Source of the DNA: an uncultured Clostridia bacterium | GTDB lineage: Bacteria > Bacillota > Clostridia > Christensenellales > UBA1242 | Direction of reading: 5' to 3' | Length of the DNA stretch: 36,265 nucleotides | NCBI GenBank assembly: GCA_949841045.1 | Contig: CATKXS010000013.1 | Span: 1-36,265 of the forward strand | Shown here: in pieces, positions 8,264 to 16,236 of the stretch | How positions within the stretch are numbered: position 1 is the first letter of the stretch | Layout: each line of letters begins with the position of its first letter | Program-made: the position numbers and the translations under genes | The notes under the pieces: generated by a model | The model's input: the letters and a program-made list of their open reading frames with translations, nothing else | What the model was told of the DNA's origin: nothing | Database searches by the model: none

Positions 8264-9082
8264 TTATATTTTTTCTATAAGCTCCTTAAGAAGTGTCTCA
8301 AGACACCTGCATTTTTCTTCGTCCATATTCTCAAGCCCTTCAAGTCGATATTTTATGCCAAGCGTTTTATATTTTATTTCACCTAAATTTTTATATGGCA
8401 AAAGTTCAACTCTTTCAACATTCTTGAGCGGTTTTATAAAATGGGCAAGTTCTTTAATATTTTCTTCATTGTCATTAAGACCTGGCACAATCACCTGTCT
8501 TAGCCACAATTTCACACCCTTTTCTTGGCAAATAGAAAGAAAATTTTTAAAACGCGACATGGGTTGACCTGTCAAATTCTTATAATCCTCTTCTCTCACT
8601 GCTTTTATGTCCAAGATGACAAGGTCGCATAGAGACAAAATCTTTTCGATTTCATCTCTTGGCGAAATTCCTACGCCCGCCGTGTCAAGTACGGTGTTTA
8701 TTCCTTTTTCCCTGCAAAGCGAAAGGCACTCTAATAAGAATTTTGGTTGAAGAAGGGGTTCTCCTCCCGAAAAGGTCACCCCGCCACTCTTGCCAAAATA
8801 GCTTTTATATCTCTCAATTCGTCTAATTAAATCATGGGGCGTAATCGTTTCCCGTCCGCCGTCCAAATTCCAAGTCTCTGGATTGTGACAATACTGGCAG
8901 CGGAGTTGACAGCCCTGTAAGAATACCACATATCTTATTCCTGGTCCGTCCGCCAGCCCCATGCTTTCAACACTACTTATATTCCCCAGCAGTTTTAAAC
9001 TGTTTCTATCGTTAGCATTGTCTAAATTATTAATTCTATCCGTTCCCAGCAGTTTTAAACTGTTTCTATCGTCAAGTTTCAT
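8264..9082 (-). CDS. pflA: Pyruvate formate-lyase activating enzyme with a repeat-derived N-terminal extension
   Basis: Radical SAM activase of 272 residues. Family features are the SVESMGLADGPGIRYVVF opening, the cluster motif C58-x3-C62-x2-C65 followed by HNPETW, and SGGEPLLQ further on. It installs the glycyl radical on PflB, whose gene is 220 bases upstream on the same strand. Normal PflA proteins start only a few residues before the SVES region. Here about 30 extra residues precede it and contain DRNSLKLLG twice (5-13 and 25-33), the translation of two copies of the palindromic repeat at 8985-9075. The ATG at 9082 has a good ribosome binding sequence (TTTGGAG, six bases spacing) which itself lies in repeat unit 2. 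No better internal start is visible, so the extension is probably translated. Confidence 0.93.
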   Translation of the reverse strand: MKLDDRNSLKLLGTDRINNLDNANDRNSLKLLGNISSVESMGLADGPGIRYVVFLQGCQLRCQYCHNPETWNLDGGRETITPHDLIRRIERYKSYFGKSGGVTFSGGEPLLQPKFLLECLSLCREKGINTVLDTAGVGISPRDEIEKILSLCDLVILDIKAVREEDYKNLTGQPMSRFKNFLSICQEKGVKLWLRQVIVPGLNDNEENIKELAHFIKPLKNVERVELLPYKNLGEIKYKTLGIKYRLEGLENMDEEKCRCLETLLKELIEKI

Positions 9083-9302
9083 TCAAACTCCAAATTCTAT
9101 CCGTTCCAGCCTTAGGCTGTTTCTATCGTCAAGTTTCATTCAAACTCAAATTTCTGTGTGTTCCCAGCCTTAGGCTGTTATTATCGTTAAGTTTTATTCA
9201 AACTCAAATTTCTGTGTGTTCCCAGCATTATGCTGTTTCTATCGTTAGCATTATCTAAATTATTAATTCTATCTGTTCCAGCATTATAGCAGGCTAAGCC
9301 TG
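8985..9302. repeat. Palindromic repeat array C (five units plus one inverted)
   Basis: Direct repeats of 57-61 bases with palindromes CAGTTTTAAACTG (8990-9002, 9050-9062), CAGCCTTAGGCTG (9107-9119, 9165-9177) and CAGCATTATGCTG (9223-9235). Each is preceded by TTCC, mostly GTTCC, and followed by TT(T/A)(C/T)TATCG or close variants. Two different spacers alternate: units 1 and 5 share an AT-rich one (TTAGCATT..TCTAAATTATTAATTC), units 2-4 carry one containing TTTCATTCAAACTC or its variant, which on the minus strand encodes a Shine-Dalgarno and ATG. A final CAGGCTAAGCCTG (9290-9302) touches the pflB stop. The two palindromic base pairs inside CAG..CTG vary in a compensated way. Confidence 0.9.
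9083..9139 (-). CDS. Possible 18-residue leader peptide upstream of pflA, created by repeat unit 3
   Basis: The ATG at 9139 starts MKLDDRNSLRLERIEFGV and stops at TGA (9085-9083), which directly abuts the pflA ATG (TGA-ATG). Its first nine residues match those of PflA because the translation start is part of the repeated unit. The preceding TTTGAG is a weaker ribosome binding sequence than that of pflA. Whether it is translated is unknown; it could be a by-product of the duplication. Confidence 0.35.
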   Translation of the reverse strand: MKLDDRNSLRLERIEFGV

Positions 9303-11549
9303 TTAAAGTTTTTCGTGGAAAGTTCTTGCGATAACTTCCTCTTGATGAGCACGAGAAAGTTTATTAAAGTTGACTGCATAACCAGAAACACGAATTGTAA
9401 GATTTGGATATTTCTCTGGATTGTTCATTGCGTCAATAAGTTTTTCTCTATCAAGAACGTTTACGTTGAGGTGTTGTGCACCGCGAGTAAAATAACCGTC
9501 AAGCATAGATACAAGGTTATCCTGTCTTGATTCCATATCTTTTCCAAGTGAGTTTGGAATGATTGAGAAGGTATTTGAAACACCGTCTTGACAGCAACCA
9601 CAATATGGAATTTTTGCAACTGAGTTTAATGAAGCAAGTGCTCCACATGCATCTCTTCCATGCATTGGATTTGCACCTGGTGCAAAAGCCTGACCTGCCA
9701 CGCGTCCATCTGGAGTTGCGCCAGTCTTTTTGCCATACATAACATTTGATGTAATGGTAAGTGCAGAAAGAGTATGATGAGCATTTCTATAAAGTTTGTT
9801 TTTCTCAAGCGCTTTGATAAAATGCTCAACAAGTTCAACAGCAAGACTGTCTACCCTGTCGTCATCATTGCCATATTTAGGGAAATCGCCCTCAACCTTA
9901 AAGTCAACAGCAAGACCTTCCTCATTTCTAATAGGTTTAACTTTAGCATACTTAATTGCAGAAAGTGAATCTGTCGCAACAGAAAGTCCTGCCATACCAA
10001 ACGCCATCATTCTATCAACGTGAGTGTCGTGAAGGGCCATTTGTCCAGCCTCATATGCATATTTGTCGTGCATAAAGTGGATTATGTTTAAAGCGTCAAC
10101 ATAGGTCTTTGCAACCTTGTCAAGTACTTCAAAATATCTCTTTTTAACGTCCTCAAATTCAAGGACTTCATCTTTGCACTCTTCAATGCCCTCAACAACA
10201 AGTTTACCACTGACTTCATCTCTTCCGCCGTTTATGCTATATAATAGTGATTTTGCGAGGTTGCATCTTGCACCAAAGAATTGCATTTGTTTGCCCACTT
10301 TCATTGCAGATACGCAACATGCGATTGCATAATCGTGACCATAGACTGGCGACATAACATCATCACTTTCATATTGAATTGAATCTGTCAAGATTGAAAT
10401 CTTTGCACAGAACCTCTTGAAATTTTCTGGAAGCCTTGTTGACCAAAGCACAGTAAGGTTTGGTTCTGGACTTGAATCAAGATTGATAAGGCTATGCAAG
10501 AATCTGAAAGAGTTTTTGGTTACAAGGCTTCGCTTGTCGTCAAGCATACCGCCAATTGATTCGGTAACCCAAGTAGGGTCGCCACCAAATATTTCATCAT
10601 AGTCTGGTGTTCTAAGATGTCTTACAAGGCGAAGTTTGATTATGAACTGGTCAACAAGTTCTTGTGCGCTTTCCTCATCTATTACTCCCCCTCTTAAATC
10701 TCTCTCAAGATAAATATCAAGGAAAGTTGAAACACGTCCAAGACTCATTGCCGCGCCATTGTTCTCTTTGACAGAAGCAAGGTAAGCAAAGTATGTCCAC
10801 TGGAAGGCCTCATGAGCATTGTTTGCAGGCAGAGAAATATCATAACCATATTTTGAAGCCATTGACTTAATTTTTTCAAGAGCTCTAAGTTGCTCAGACA
10901 CCTCTTCTCTAAGTCTGATTTTTTCTTCACTGTCCACCTTTAAAAGTTCGTCTGAAAGTAAATCTTTTTTCTTTTCTTCTATAAGCCTATCTATTCCATA
11001 AAGAGCGACTCGTCTATAATCGCCTATAATTCTACCTCTGCCATATGCGTCTGGAAGACCAGTAATAAGCCCTGCTGACCTAGCGCGTCTTATATCAGGT
11101 GTATATGCATCAAAAACGCCGTCATTGTGAGTCTTTCTCACCATCTGTTTGAAAAGGTTTATAGTCCCCTCATCAAGCTTTTTGCCGTACGCCCCAAGCG
11201 CATTTTCAACCATTCTTATACCACCAAAAGGATTTACAATTCTCTTGAGTGGTTTGTCTGATTGTAGACCAACAACAACTTCGTTTTCCTTATCAATATA
11301 TCCAGCTGGGAAATTGTCAATTCCAGACAAATGTTCAAGGTCAACGTCTAAAAGATGAACCTTTCTCTCCTCTTTTAAAAGTTCTTCGCATTTAGCCCAA
11401 ACTTTGCCAGTCTTTTCGCTTTTGCCCTTCAAAAATGTTTCGTCACCTGTGTATTCAGTATAGTTTTCATCAATAAAGCCAGAAACGTCAATATTCTCCT
11501 TCCAATTTTCTCCTTTAAAACCTTTCCAGCATTCTAAATTTTTTTCCAT
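9303..11549 (-). CDS. pflB: Pyruvate formate-lyase (formate C-acetyltransferase)
   Basis: A 748-residue glycyl radical enzyme, close to the usual 750-760. The active-site cysteine pair is C411-C412 in [14 protein letters not shown] and the radical glycine is G723 in RVSGYAVNF near the C-terminus. It converts pyruvate and CoA to acetyl-CoA and formate under anaerobic conditions. The ATG at 11549 has an ideal AGGAGG five bases upstream. The activase pflA and a PflX-like radical SAM gene follow. The TAA stop is directly followed by the palindrome CAGGC TTA GCCTG (gene sense) at the edge of repeat array C. The activase lies 220 bases downstream across that array. Confidence 0.98.
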   Translation of the reverse strand: MEKNLECWKGFKGENWKENIDVSGFIDENYTEYTGDETFLKGKSEKTGKVWAKCEELLKEERKVHLLDVDLEHLSGIDNFPAGYIDKENEVVVGLQSDKPLKRIVNPFGGIRMVENALGAYGKKLDEGTINLFKQMVRKTHNDGVFDAYTPDIRRARSAGLITGLPDAYGRGRIIGDYRRVALYGIDRLIEEKKKDLLSDELLKVDSEEKIRLREEVSEQLRALEKIKSMASKYGYDISLPANNAHEAFQWTYFAYLASVKENNGAAMSLGRVSTFLDIYLERDLRGGVIDEESAQELVDQFIIKLRLVRHLRTPDYDEIFGGDPTWVTESIGGMLDDKRSLVTKNSFRFLHSLINLDSSPEPNLTVLWSTRLPENFKRFCAKISILTDSIQYESDDVMSPVYGHDYAIACCVSAMKVGKQMQFFGARCNLAKSLLYSINGGRDEVSGKLVVEGIEECKDEVLEFEDVKKRYFEVLDKVAKTYVDALNIIHFMHDKYAYEAGQMALHDTHVDRMMAFGMAGLSVATDSLSAIKYAKVKPIRNEEGLAVDFKVEGDFPKYGNDDDRVDSLAVELVEHFIKALEKNKLYRNAHHTLSALTITSNVMYGKKTGATPDGRVAGQAFAPGANPMHGRDACGALASLNSVAKIPYCGCCQDGVSNTFSIIPNSLGKDMESRQDNLVSMLDGYFTRGAQHLNVNVLDREKLIDAMNNPEKYPNLTIRVSGYAVNFNKLSRAHQEEVIARTFHEKL

Positions 11550-11560
11550 AATTTCCTCCT

Positions 11561-11578
11561 AGTTACACTTTAGTAACT
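11561..11578. promoter_or_regulatory. Inverted repeat in the pflB leader
   Basis: AGTTAC-6-GTAACT ends directly upstream of the pflB AGGAGG box. It could form a hairpin in the 5' leader that affects ribosome access, or be a protein-binding site. Confidence 0.45.
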
Positions 11579-11635
11579 TTCTTAGTTTGTCCTATTTTCT
11601 TTGTTTTGATTATGTTTTTGTTTAACATGTTTAAA

Positions 11636-11663
11636 ATTTTATCACAAAACAAAATTTTATCAA
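11636..11663 (-). promoter_or_regulatory. pflB: Promoter of pflB
   Basis: Minus strand TTGATA (11663-11658), 16-base spacer, TAAAAT (11641-11636), about 87 bases before the ATG. A 12-base direct repeat AAAATTTTATCA occurs at 11633-11644 and 11651-11662, covering both boxes; it may reflect base composition or an operator. Confidence 0.5.
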
Positions 11664-11715
11664 AATAAATTTACGGCCTTTAATGTATTTAATAAAATTT
11701 ATAATACTTTTTTAT

Positions 11716-11744
11716 TTGACAAATAATAAAATTTTCAATAAAGT
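11716..11744 (+). promoter_or_regulatory. Likely promoter of the flavin reductase gene
   Basis: Perfect TTGACA at 11716-11721; at 17-base spacing the -10 is a weak TAAAGT (11739-11744). The ribosome binding sequence GGAGGG at 11755-11760 precedes the ATG at 11766. Confidence 0.4.
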
Positions 11745-11765
11745 TAAGTTGTATGGAGGGAAATA

Positions 11766-13853
11766 ATGGATAAACAATTTGAACCACTTTTTACGCCTTG
11801 GAAAATTGGCAATGTGGAAATTAAAAACAGAATAGTACTCTGTCCAATGGGTGGGACTTCACTCTTTGGCTGGATGGAAAAACATCATTTTGATAAGGAC
11901 TCGGCAGATTTCTTTATGGACCTTGCTAAAAATAATGTAGGTCTTATCATTCCTGGCATTGCTCCCCTTAAAAATCTCATGGGCGGGGCTTGGCTATATA
12001 AAAGTAAAAAAGCATTCAAACAACTTAAAGAATATATGGTTGAATTTCACAAGACTGGTGCAAAGATGTTTATTCAACTTACTGCTGGCTTTGGAAGGAG
12101 TTTTTCTATTCCAAACAACATGGTGCCAATGCTTAAAAGTAAGGCTCTTGCAAGTTTAATAAAACCTATATTTGATATTCAATATCTCTGCGCAAGTCCA
12201 TCTAAGCTCCCGTCTCGTTGGGCTGAGGGCGTGCTTTGTAGGGCTATAACCAAAAAAGAAATTAAAAATATAATAGATGGCTTTGCAAAAACAGCTAAAT
12301 TATGTAAAGACGCTGGCGTTGACGGCGTGGAGATTCATGCAGTACATGAAGGCTACCTCATCGACCAATTTACAACCTCTTACACAAATCAACGTGAAGA
12401 TGAATATGGTGGAAGTTTTGAAAACCGCTTCCGCTTCCCTGTCGAGATAGTAAAGGCAATCAAAGCCGAATGCGGACAGGATTATCCAGTATCCCTTCGC
12501 TACTCTGTTGTAAGTAAGACAAAAGGGTTCTGCGAGGGCGCGCTTCCAGGCGAAAAGTATACAGAAGTTGGACGAAACATGGAAGAGAGTGAAAAAGCCG
12601 CAAAATATCTCGAAGAGGCTGGTTATGATATGCTCGACGCCGACAATGGAACATACGATGCTTGGTACTGGGCTCACCCACCAATGTATATGCCTAAAAA
12701 CTGCAATCTTGAAGATGTTGCACACATACGCAAGTTCATTAATATCCCTGTTGTATGCGCAGGAAGAATGGAGCCTGACGTTGCAGCAAAAGCAATTGCA
12801 AAGGGCGAGATTGACGCTATGGGCGTAGCAAGACAATTCCTCACCGACACTCACTGGGTGACCAAGCTCATTGAAGACAGGCTAGAAGATATTAAACCTT
12901 GCATTTGCTGTCATAACGCATGCCTTGCAATGAGTCATTATAAAGGTGTTGCAAATGCCTGCTCAATGTCAGACTCAATCCACATGTCACGTTGCGCGCT
13001 TAACCCTCAAACTATGGACGGAGGCAAGTACGATTACACCCCTGCCAAAAAGCCAAAGAATATTGCAATTATAGGTGGCGGTATTGGTGGAATGGAATGT
13101 GCTATCGTGCTTAAAAATCGTGGACATAAAGTGACAATATATGAAAAGACAGACAAACTAGGCGGAATCTTCAACGCAGCAGCCGCTCCATCATTCAAAG
13201 AAAAAGATAGAGCACTTCTCAAGTGGTATGAACGCCAAATGCGACTACTTAACATTGACATCAAGTTCAATAACGAAATAACTGACCTCTCAGAGATTAA
13301 AGCCGATGAATATATCATAGCAACTGGCGCCAAGCCAAGAACCCTTAAACTCAAAGGCTATGAAAGAGCAATCGAGGCAACAGATTATCTTTACGGCGCT
13401 GAGGTTGGCGAAAATGTAGTTATAATCGGTGGCGGTCTTGCAGGCTGTGAAATCGCATACGATTTATATTTGAAAGGCAAAAAACCAACAATTATTGAAG
13501 CGCAAAATGACCTCATGATTTCAAATGGACTTTGCCTTGCAAACTCATCCTTCCTTAGAGATTTCTTTAAAACAAATAATGTCCCTGTTTATCTTGAAAG
13601 CTATTGCGAGGAAATCAAAGAGGGAAGCGTGATAATTGCAACAAAAGATAAAGATAAAAAATCAAAGACCGACACAACTTCAAACGACAATAAAAAGGAA
13701 ATCAAGGCTGACAGCGTAATCCTTTCAATAGGTTATAACCCTGCCCCTCTTACTAAAAAATCAGCGCATGTTCATATTGTTGGTGACGCGCTCAGCGTTG
13801 GCAACCTCAGAACAGTAATCTGGCGAGCCTGGGACATTTCAACTTCTCTCTAA
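11766..13853 (+). CDS. NADH:flavin oxidoreductase, 2,4-dienoyl-CoA reductase/enoate reductase type
   Basis: A 695-residue protein with the layout of FadH-like enzymes: an Old Yellow Enzyme TIM barrel (about 1-360, starting FEPLFTPWKIGNVEIKNRIV), an Fe-S binding cysteine region (C379-x2-C382-x3-C386, then C399 and C410-ALNP), and a two-dinucleotide-fold part with IAIIGGGIGGMECA (FAD) and VVIIGGGLAGCEIA (NAD(P)H). Such enzymes reduce activated C=C bonds using FMN, FAD and a [4Fe-4S] cluster; the group includes dienoyl-CoA, cinnamate and bile-acid reductases, and the sequence alone does not fix the substrate. The gap before the last cysteine is longer than in FadH. It is divergent from pflB and may serve as an electron sink in fermentation. 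Start has GGAGGG with five bases spacing. Confidence 0.9.
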   Translation: MDKQFEPLFTPWKIGNVEIKNRIVLCPMGGTSLFGWMEKHHFDKDSADFFMDLAKNNVGLIIPGIAPLKNLMGGAWLYKSKKAFKQLKEYMVEFHKTGAKMFIQLTAGFGRSFSIPNNMVPMLKSKALASLIKPIFDIQYLCASPSKLPSRWAEGVLCRAITKKEIKNIIDGFAKTAKLCKDAGVDGVEIHAVHEGYLIDQFTTSYTNQREDEYGGSFENRFRFPVEIVKAIKAECGQDYPVSLRYSVVSKTKGFCEGALPGEKYTEVGRNMEESEKAAKYLEEAGYDMLDADNGTYDAWYWAHPPMYMPKNCNLEDVAHIRKFINIPVVCAGRMEPDVAAKAIAKGEIDAMGVARQFLTDTHWVTKLIEDRLEDIKPCICCHNACLAMSHYKGVANACSMSDSIHMSRCALNPQTMDGGKYDYTPAKKPKNIAIIGGGIGGMECAIVLKNRGHKVTIYEKTDKLGGIFNAAAAPSFKEKDRALLKWYERQMRLLNIDIKFNNEITDLSEIKADEYIIATGAKPRTLKLKGYERAIEATDYLYGAEVGENVVIIGGGLAGCEIAYDLYLKGKKPTIIEAQNDLMISNGLCLANSSFLRDFFKTNNVPVYLESYCEEIKEGSVIIATKDKDKKSKTDTTSNDNKKEIKADSVILSIGYNPAPLTKKSAHVHIVGDALSVGNLRTVIWRAWDISTSL

Positions 13854-13854
13854 A

Positions 13855-13865
13855 CCCTTTAAGGG
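13855..13865 (+). repeat. Short palindrome one base after a stop codon
   Basis: CCCT-TTA-AGGG begins one base after the TAA of the flavin reductase and is followed by CTTTCT. The arrangement (stop, one base, hairpin with TTA centre) matches the family copies at other genes, though the stem is only four pairs. Confidence 0.5.
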
Positions 13866-13953
13866 CTTTCTGAAAAGGAAATTTGATAATCTTTAAATAT
13901 TGACCAATGAAAAATCAATTGTGAATACAAAAAATCAAGCTCTATGATTTATA

Positions 13954-13987
13954 AAAAAAGACGTCTAAATTAAGAACGTCTTTTTTT
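13954..13987. terminator. Bidirectional terminator between convergent genes
   Basis: AAAAAAAGACGT/ACGTCTTTTTTT around an 11-base loop. It can end the flavin reductase transcript (plus) and the HTH gene transcript (minus). The remaining bases 13866-13953 hold no recognisable feature. Confidence 0.85.
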
Positions 13988-14022
13988 AGCAAATAATCAT
14001 GCAAAATTACTTTAACAATTAA

Positions 14023-14430
14023 TTATTCCTGAAAAATTAAAGTGTCAAAATCAAAAAGTTCACTATCAAAAAATTCTGCAATTGACGTGCCCAACGCTTT
14101 TATTATTAGCGCTAAATTATTAAAATCAAGATTTTTACAATCGTGGTTTAGAATATCATTCAATATGTTAATAAAATCAAGATTTTCTTCTTCTAAGTCT
14201 AAATTGTTAAAGTCAAAAAGCTCACTATCAAAGAACTCCGCCATTGACATTCCTAGTGCTTTTATAATTAGTGATATATGATTTAGGTTTATAATTGGAC
14301 TTTTGCAACTTAGAATATCGTTTAATGTGCTGTGACTTAAACCAGTTTTTTGTTCCCATTTAAATAAAGTTAACTTTTTTACATTCAATATTTTTTTCAT
14401 TCTTAAAGCAAATGCTTGATTTAATTTCAT
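14023..14430 (-). CDS. XRE-type HTH protein with an internal 54-residue duplication
   Basis: The 135-residue product has an N-terminal Cro/CI-like helix-turn-helix (LTLFKWEQKTGLSHSTLNDIL, abbreviated; residues about 20-60). The segment from LNDIL (36) through LIIKALGMSMAEFFDSELFDF (54-74) is repeated at 90-128 as LNDIL..LIIKALGTSIAEFFDSELFDF, an offset of 54 residues (162 bases). The two DNA copies differ at many third positions, so the duplication is not recent. A DNA-binding regulator is likely, with the second copy lacking recognition helices and perhaps acting in dimerisation. The ATG at 14430 follows AAGGAG with seven bases spacing. Target unknown. Confidence 0.8.
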   Translation of the reverse strand: MKLNQAFALRMKKILNVKKLTLFKWEQKTGLSHSTLNDILSCKSPIINLNHISLIIKALGMSMAEFFDSELFDFNNLDLEEENLDFINILNDILNHDCKNLDFNNLALIIKALGTSIAEFFDSELFDFDTLIFQE

Positions 14431-14563
14431 TCAAAACTCCTTGTATGTTTTTTTGCTATAAGAATTTTAACATAACTTTTTTCAGAAATATTCTCGTATT
14501 ACGTATATCTTTTATAAAATTTTATGGTAAATAAAGTTGTACTAAACTTGATGAATGCAGACA

Positions 14564-14594
14564 AAAAAGACGTCTAATATGACGCCTTTTTATT
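14564..14594 (-). terminator. Terminator of the two-TM protein gene
   Basis: AAAAAGACGTC/GACGCCTTTTT (one G-T type mismatch) around a TAATAT loop, with A/T runs on both sides. Lies just downstream of the stop at 14603. Confidence 0.75.
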
Positions 14595-14602
14595 TATAAT
14601 CC

Positions 14603-15127
14603 TTAAACTTCATGTGAGTTTAAATATTCTGCATAATATTCTCTTCTTTCTTTTTCTGCTTCTTCAAAGTCTTTATCAGCAGAATCTATTATTTTTTTCC
14701 TTATACCATGAAGCCTTAAAATTGAACTTGCCATAATTAACATACAACCACTGCTAAGAGTTGTCGCCCATACAAGACGATAATGATTGTTTTGTTTTAC
14801 AAGGCCTTGATAGTTTGAATCATATTCAAAAACTTTGTTTGCAAAATCTTCATCTGACATATTATTCAAAATTTCGAGCTCATTGCCATATTCGTCTTTT
14901 GTGATTTCTCCACTATTATATTTAGCGTTCAAATCATCATACTGCTCTACTTTGTAAGTTGATACAGCATCTGATTTAACATAATCTTCAATTTCATTTA
15001 AAATCCCCACTCTAGCAATGGTAAAACTGAGAGAAGTTCCAGTAAACGCTAAACTTGCAATTCCAATTGCAGGCACAAAAGCCAATTTTAAAATTCCTTT
15101 GGCTTTCTTTGCAATTCCTTTTTTCAT
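14603..15127 (-). CDS. Two-span membrane protein of unknown function under a possible phase-variable promoter
   Basis: The 174-residue product has a Lys-rich N-terminus, a membrane segment at about 13-37, a predicted extracytoplasmic acidic domain (40-115, with DLNAKYNSGEITKDEYGNEL and several Asp/Glu/Asn), a second segment at about 118-138 and a charged C-terminal tail containing EEAEKERREYYAEYL. The topology N-in/loop-out/C-in is inferred from charges. No family recognised. The ATG at 15127 follows AAAGGGG with nine bases spacing. Its promoter contains a nine-base G/C tract in the spacer. The LysR gene upstream is on the same strand, 80 bases away, but this gene has its own promoter. Confidence 0.75.
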   Translation of the reverse strand: MKKGIAKKAKGILKLAFVPAIGIASLAFTGTSLSFTIARVGILNEIEDYVKSDAVSTYKVEQYDDLNAKYNSGEITKDEYGNELEILNNMSDEDFANKVFEYDSNYQGLVKQNNHYRLVWATTLSSGCMLIMASSILRLHGIRKKIIDSADKDFEEAEKERREYYAEYLNSHEV

Positions 15128-15151
15128 AATCCATTCCCCTTTGATATCTTA

Positions 15152-15179
15152 ATTTTAATCGGGGGGGGGTATTTGTCAA
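15152..15179 (-). promoter_or_regulatory. Promoter with a C9 homopolymer in the -35/-10 spacer
   Basis: On the minus strand a perfect TTGACA (15179-15174) is followed by AATA, nine C (15169-15161), GAT and TAAAAT (15157-15152): spacer 16. One inserted C gives the optimal 17; losing bases would weaken it. The predicted transcription start is about 18 bases before the ATG, consistent with the ribosome binding site. Upstream is an A/T-rich stretch. Confidence 0.75.
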
Positions 15180-15207
15180 GGGGTTTTTCAAAAAAAGTTA
15201 ATTTTTT

Positions 15208-16086
15208 TTAATTTTCAAGATATTTCAGAAAGGTTTTTGTCGCTATGGTAGGCGCAAATATTGATGAACGCGCTACACTCACCCTAAATTCAGGTATTTT
15301 TTCTTCCAATGTCAAAATGCTTAAATCATCATCTTTTTCAATCGTCTCTTTAAGCACAAATCCAATTCCAAAGCCACTTGAAGCAAGGATTTTGGCAAGT
15401 TCTTGACTTACAACCTCAGTACAAGTCAAATCTTGCTCATTTACCCCCTTTTTCTTAATCATATCGTCAAAAAGCTTTCTAGAATTTGAGTTCTTGTTTT
15501 GTAGTATTAGAGGAAATTTAATGAGCTCCTCATTAGTTTTAACATTTTCCAAATTAAAGAAATTTTTGTTATAGACAAACACATGTTGAAGATAGCCAAT
15601 TTCCCTCACCTCGAGTTTTTTGTTTTCACATTCTCCGCCAAATATAACAATGTCGAGTTTGCCCCTTTCGAGTTCTTCCAATATGTCACTTGTAAGCCCA
15701 TTGACAAGTTCAATCTTGACACCTGGAAAATCTTCATGAAAATTTTTAAGCGGTTCAACCAAAATCAGCTTTGCAAGAGTGGTTGAAATTCCAATCTTGA
15801 CGCACCCTTTTTTTAGTCCTCTATAGTTCTCAAATTCATCTTCACCCTTATCTAAAATTTCAAAAGCGCTTTTAACATAAGAAAAAAGCTCCATTCCCTC
15901 GCTCGTTAAAGTTATGCCTTTATTGCTTCTATTAAAAAGTGTTCCACCAAGCTCATCTTCAAGTTTTTTTATACTCTGCGAAACGGCAGGTTGCGAAATA
16001 AAAAGATTCTCGCTCGCCCTAGTCACATTTCCCTCTTTTGCAACTTCATAAAAGATTTTTAATAATTCCAAATTGTATTTTGCCAT
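15208..16086 (-). CDS. LysR-family transcriptional regulator
   Basis: At 292 residues this is a full-length LysR regulator: winged HTH at about 4-62 (LLKIFYEVAKEGNVTRASENL, then FISQPAVSQSIKKLEDELGG), linker helix, and a periplasmic-binding-like effector domain (about 90-290). The effector is unknown. It is divergent from coaC across a 150-base spacer, a typical arrangement for autoregulation and control of the divergent gene, although coaC is usually constitutive. The ATG at 16086 follows AAGGAGG with good spacing. A CTGCC-T-GGCAG palindrome and direct repeats ATAAGCA lie in the spacer and may be binding sites. Confidence 0.93.
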   Translation of the reverse strand: MAKYNLELLKIFYEVAKEGNVTRASENLFISQPAVSQSIKKLEDELGGTLFNRSNKGITLTSEGMELFSYVKSAFEILDKGEDEFENYRGLKKGCVKIGISTTLAKLILVEPLKNFHEDFPGVKIELVNGLTSDILEELERGKLDIVIFGGECENKKLEVREIGYLQHVFVYNKNFFNLENVKTNEELIKFPLILQNKNSNSRKLFDDMIKKKGVNEQDLTCTEVVSQELAKILASSGFGIGFVLKETIEKDDDLSILTLEEKIPEFRVSVARSSIFAPTIATKTFLKYLEN

Positions 16087-16187
16087 TTTTCCTCCTTTGC
16101 TATCCTCTTATGACTGCCTGGCAGCTCAATCCAAACAGCCATCATTTGTTATAAGCACACATTATATCGCACATAAGCATTATATAT

Positions 16188-16216
16188 TTTACTTATAGCA
16201 CAATTTGATATATAAT
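16188..16216 (+). promoter_or_regulatory. coaC: Promoter of coaC-coaB
   Basis: TTTACT (16188-16193), spacer 17, TATAAT (16211-16216), followed by AAAGGAG (16224-16230) and ATG at 16237. On the opposite strand TATAAT occurs at 16166-16161 and 16184-16179, candidate -10 boxes for lysR. Confidence 0.65.
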
Positions 16217-16236
16217 GCAAGTGAAAGGAGATAAAA

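Noticed and set aside
8961-9173. A 70-residue frame on the plus strand across array C
   Set aside because: Its repeated Phe/Leu/Ser-rich translation only reflects the repeats; no ribosome binding site.
8985-9302. CRISPR-like array
   Set aside because: Units are regularly spaced but the spacers are shared and the repeats diverge in a compensated way; no cas genes are near.
12300-12854. A 184-residue minus-strand frame
   Set aside because: It lies antisense within the Old Yellow Enzyme barrel, whose frame has the family motifs; Cys/His/Phe-rich and without a ribosome binding site.
16104-16124. CTGCC-T-GGCAG as another repeat-family member
   Set aside because: It has no TTA centre and lacks the GTTCC/TATCG flanks; more likely a site in the LysR spacer or chance.
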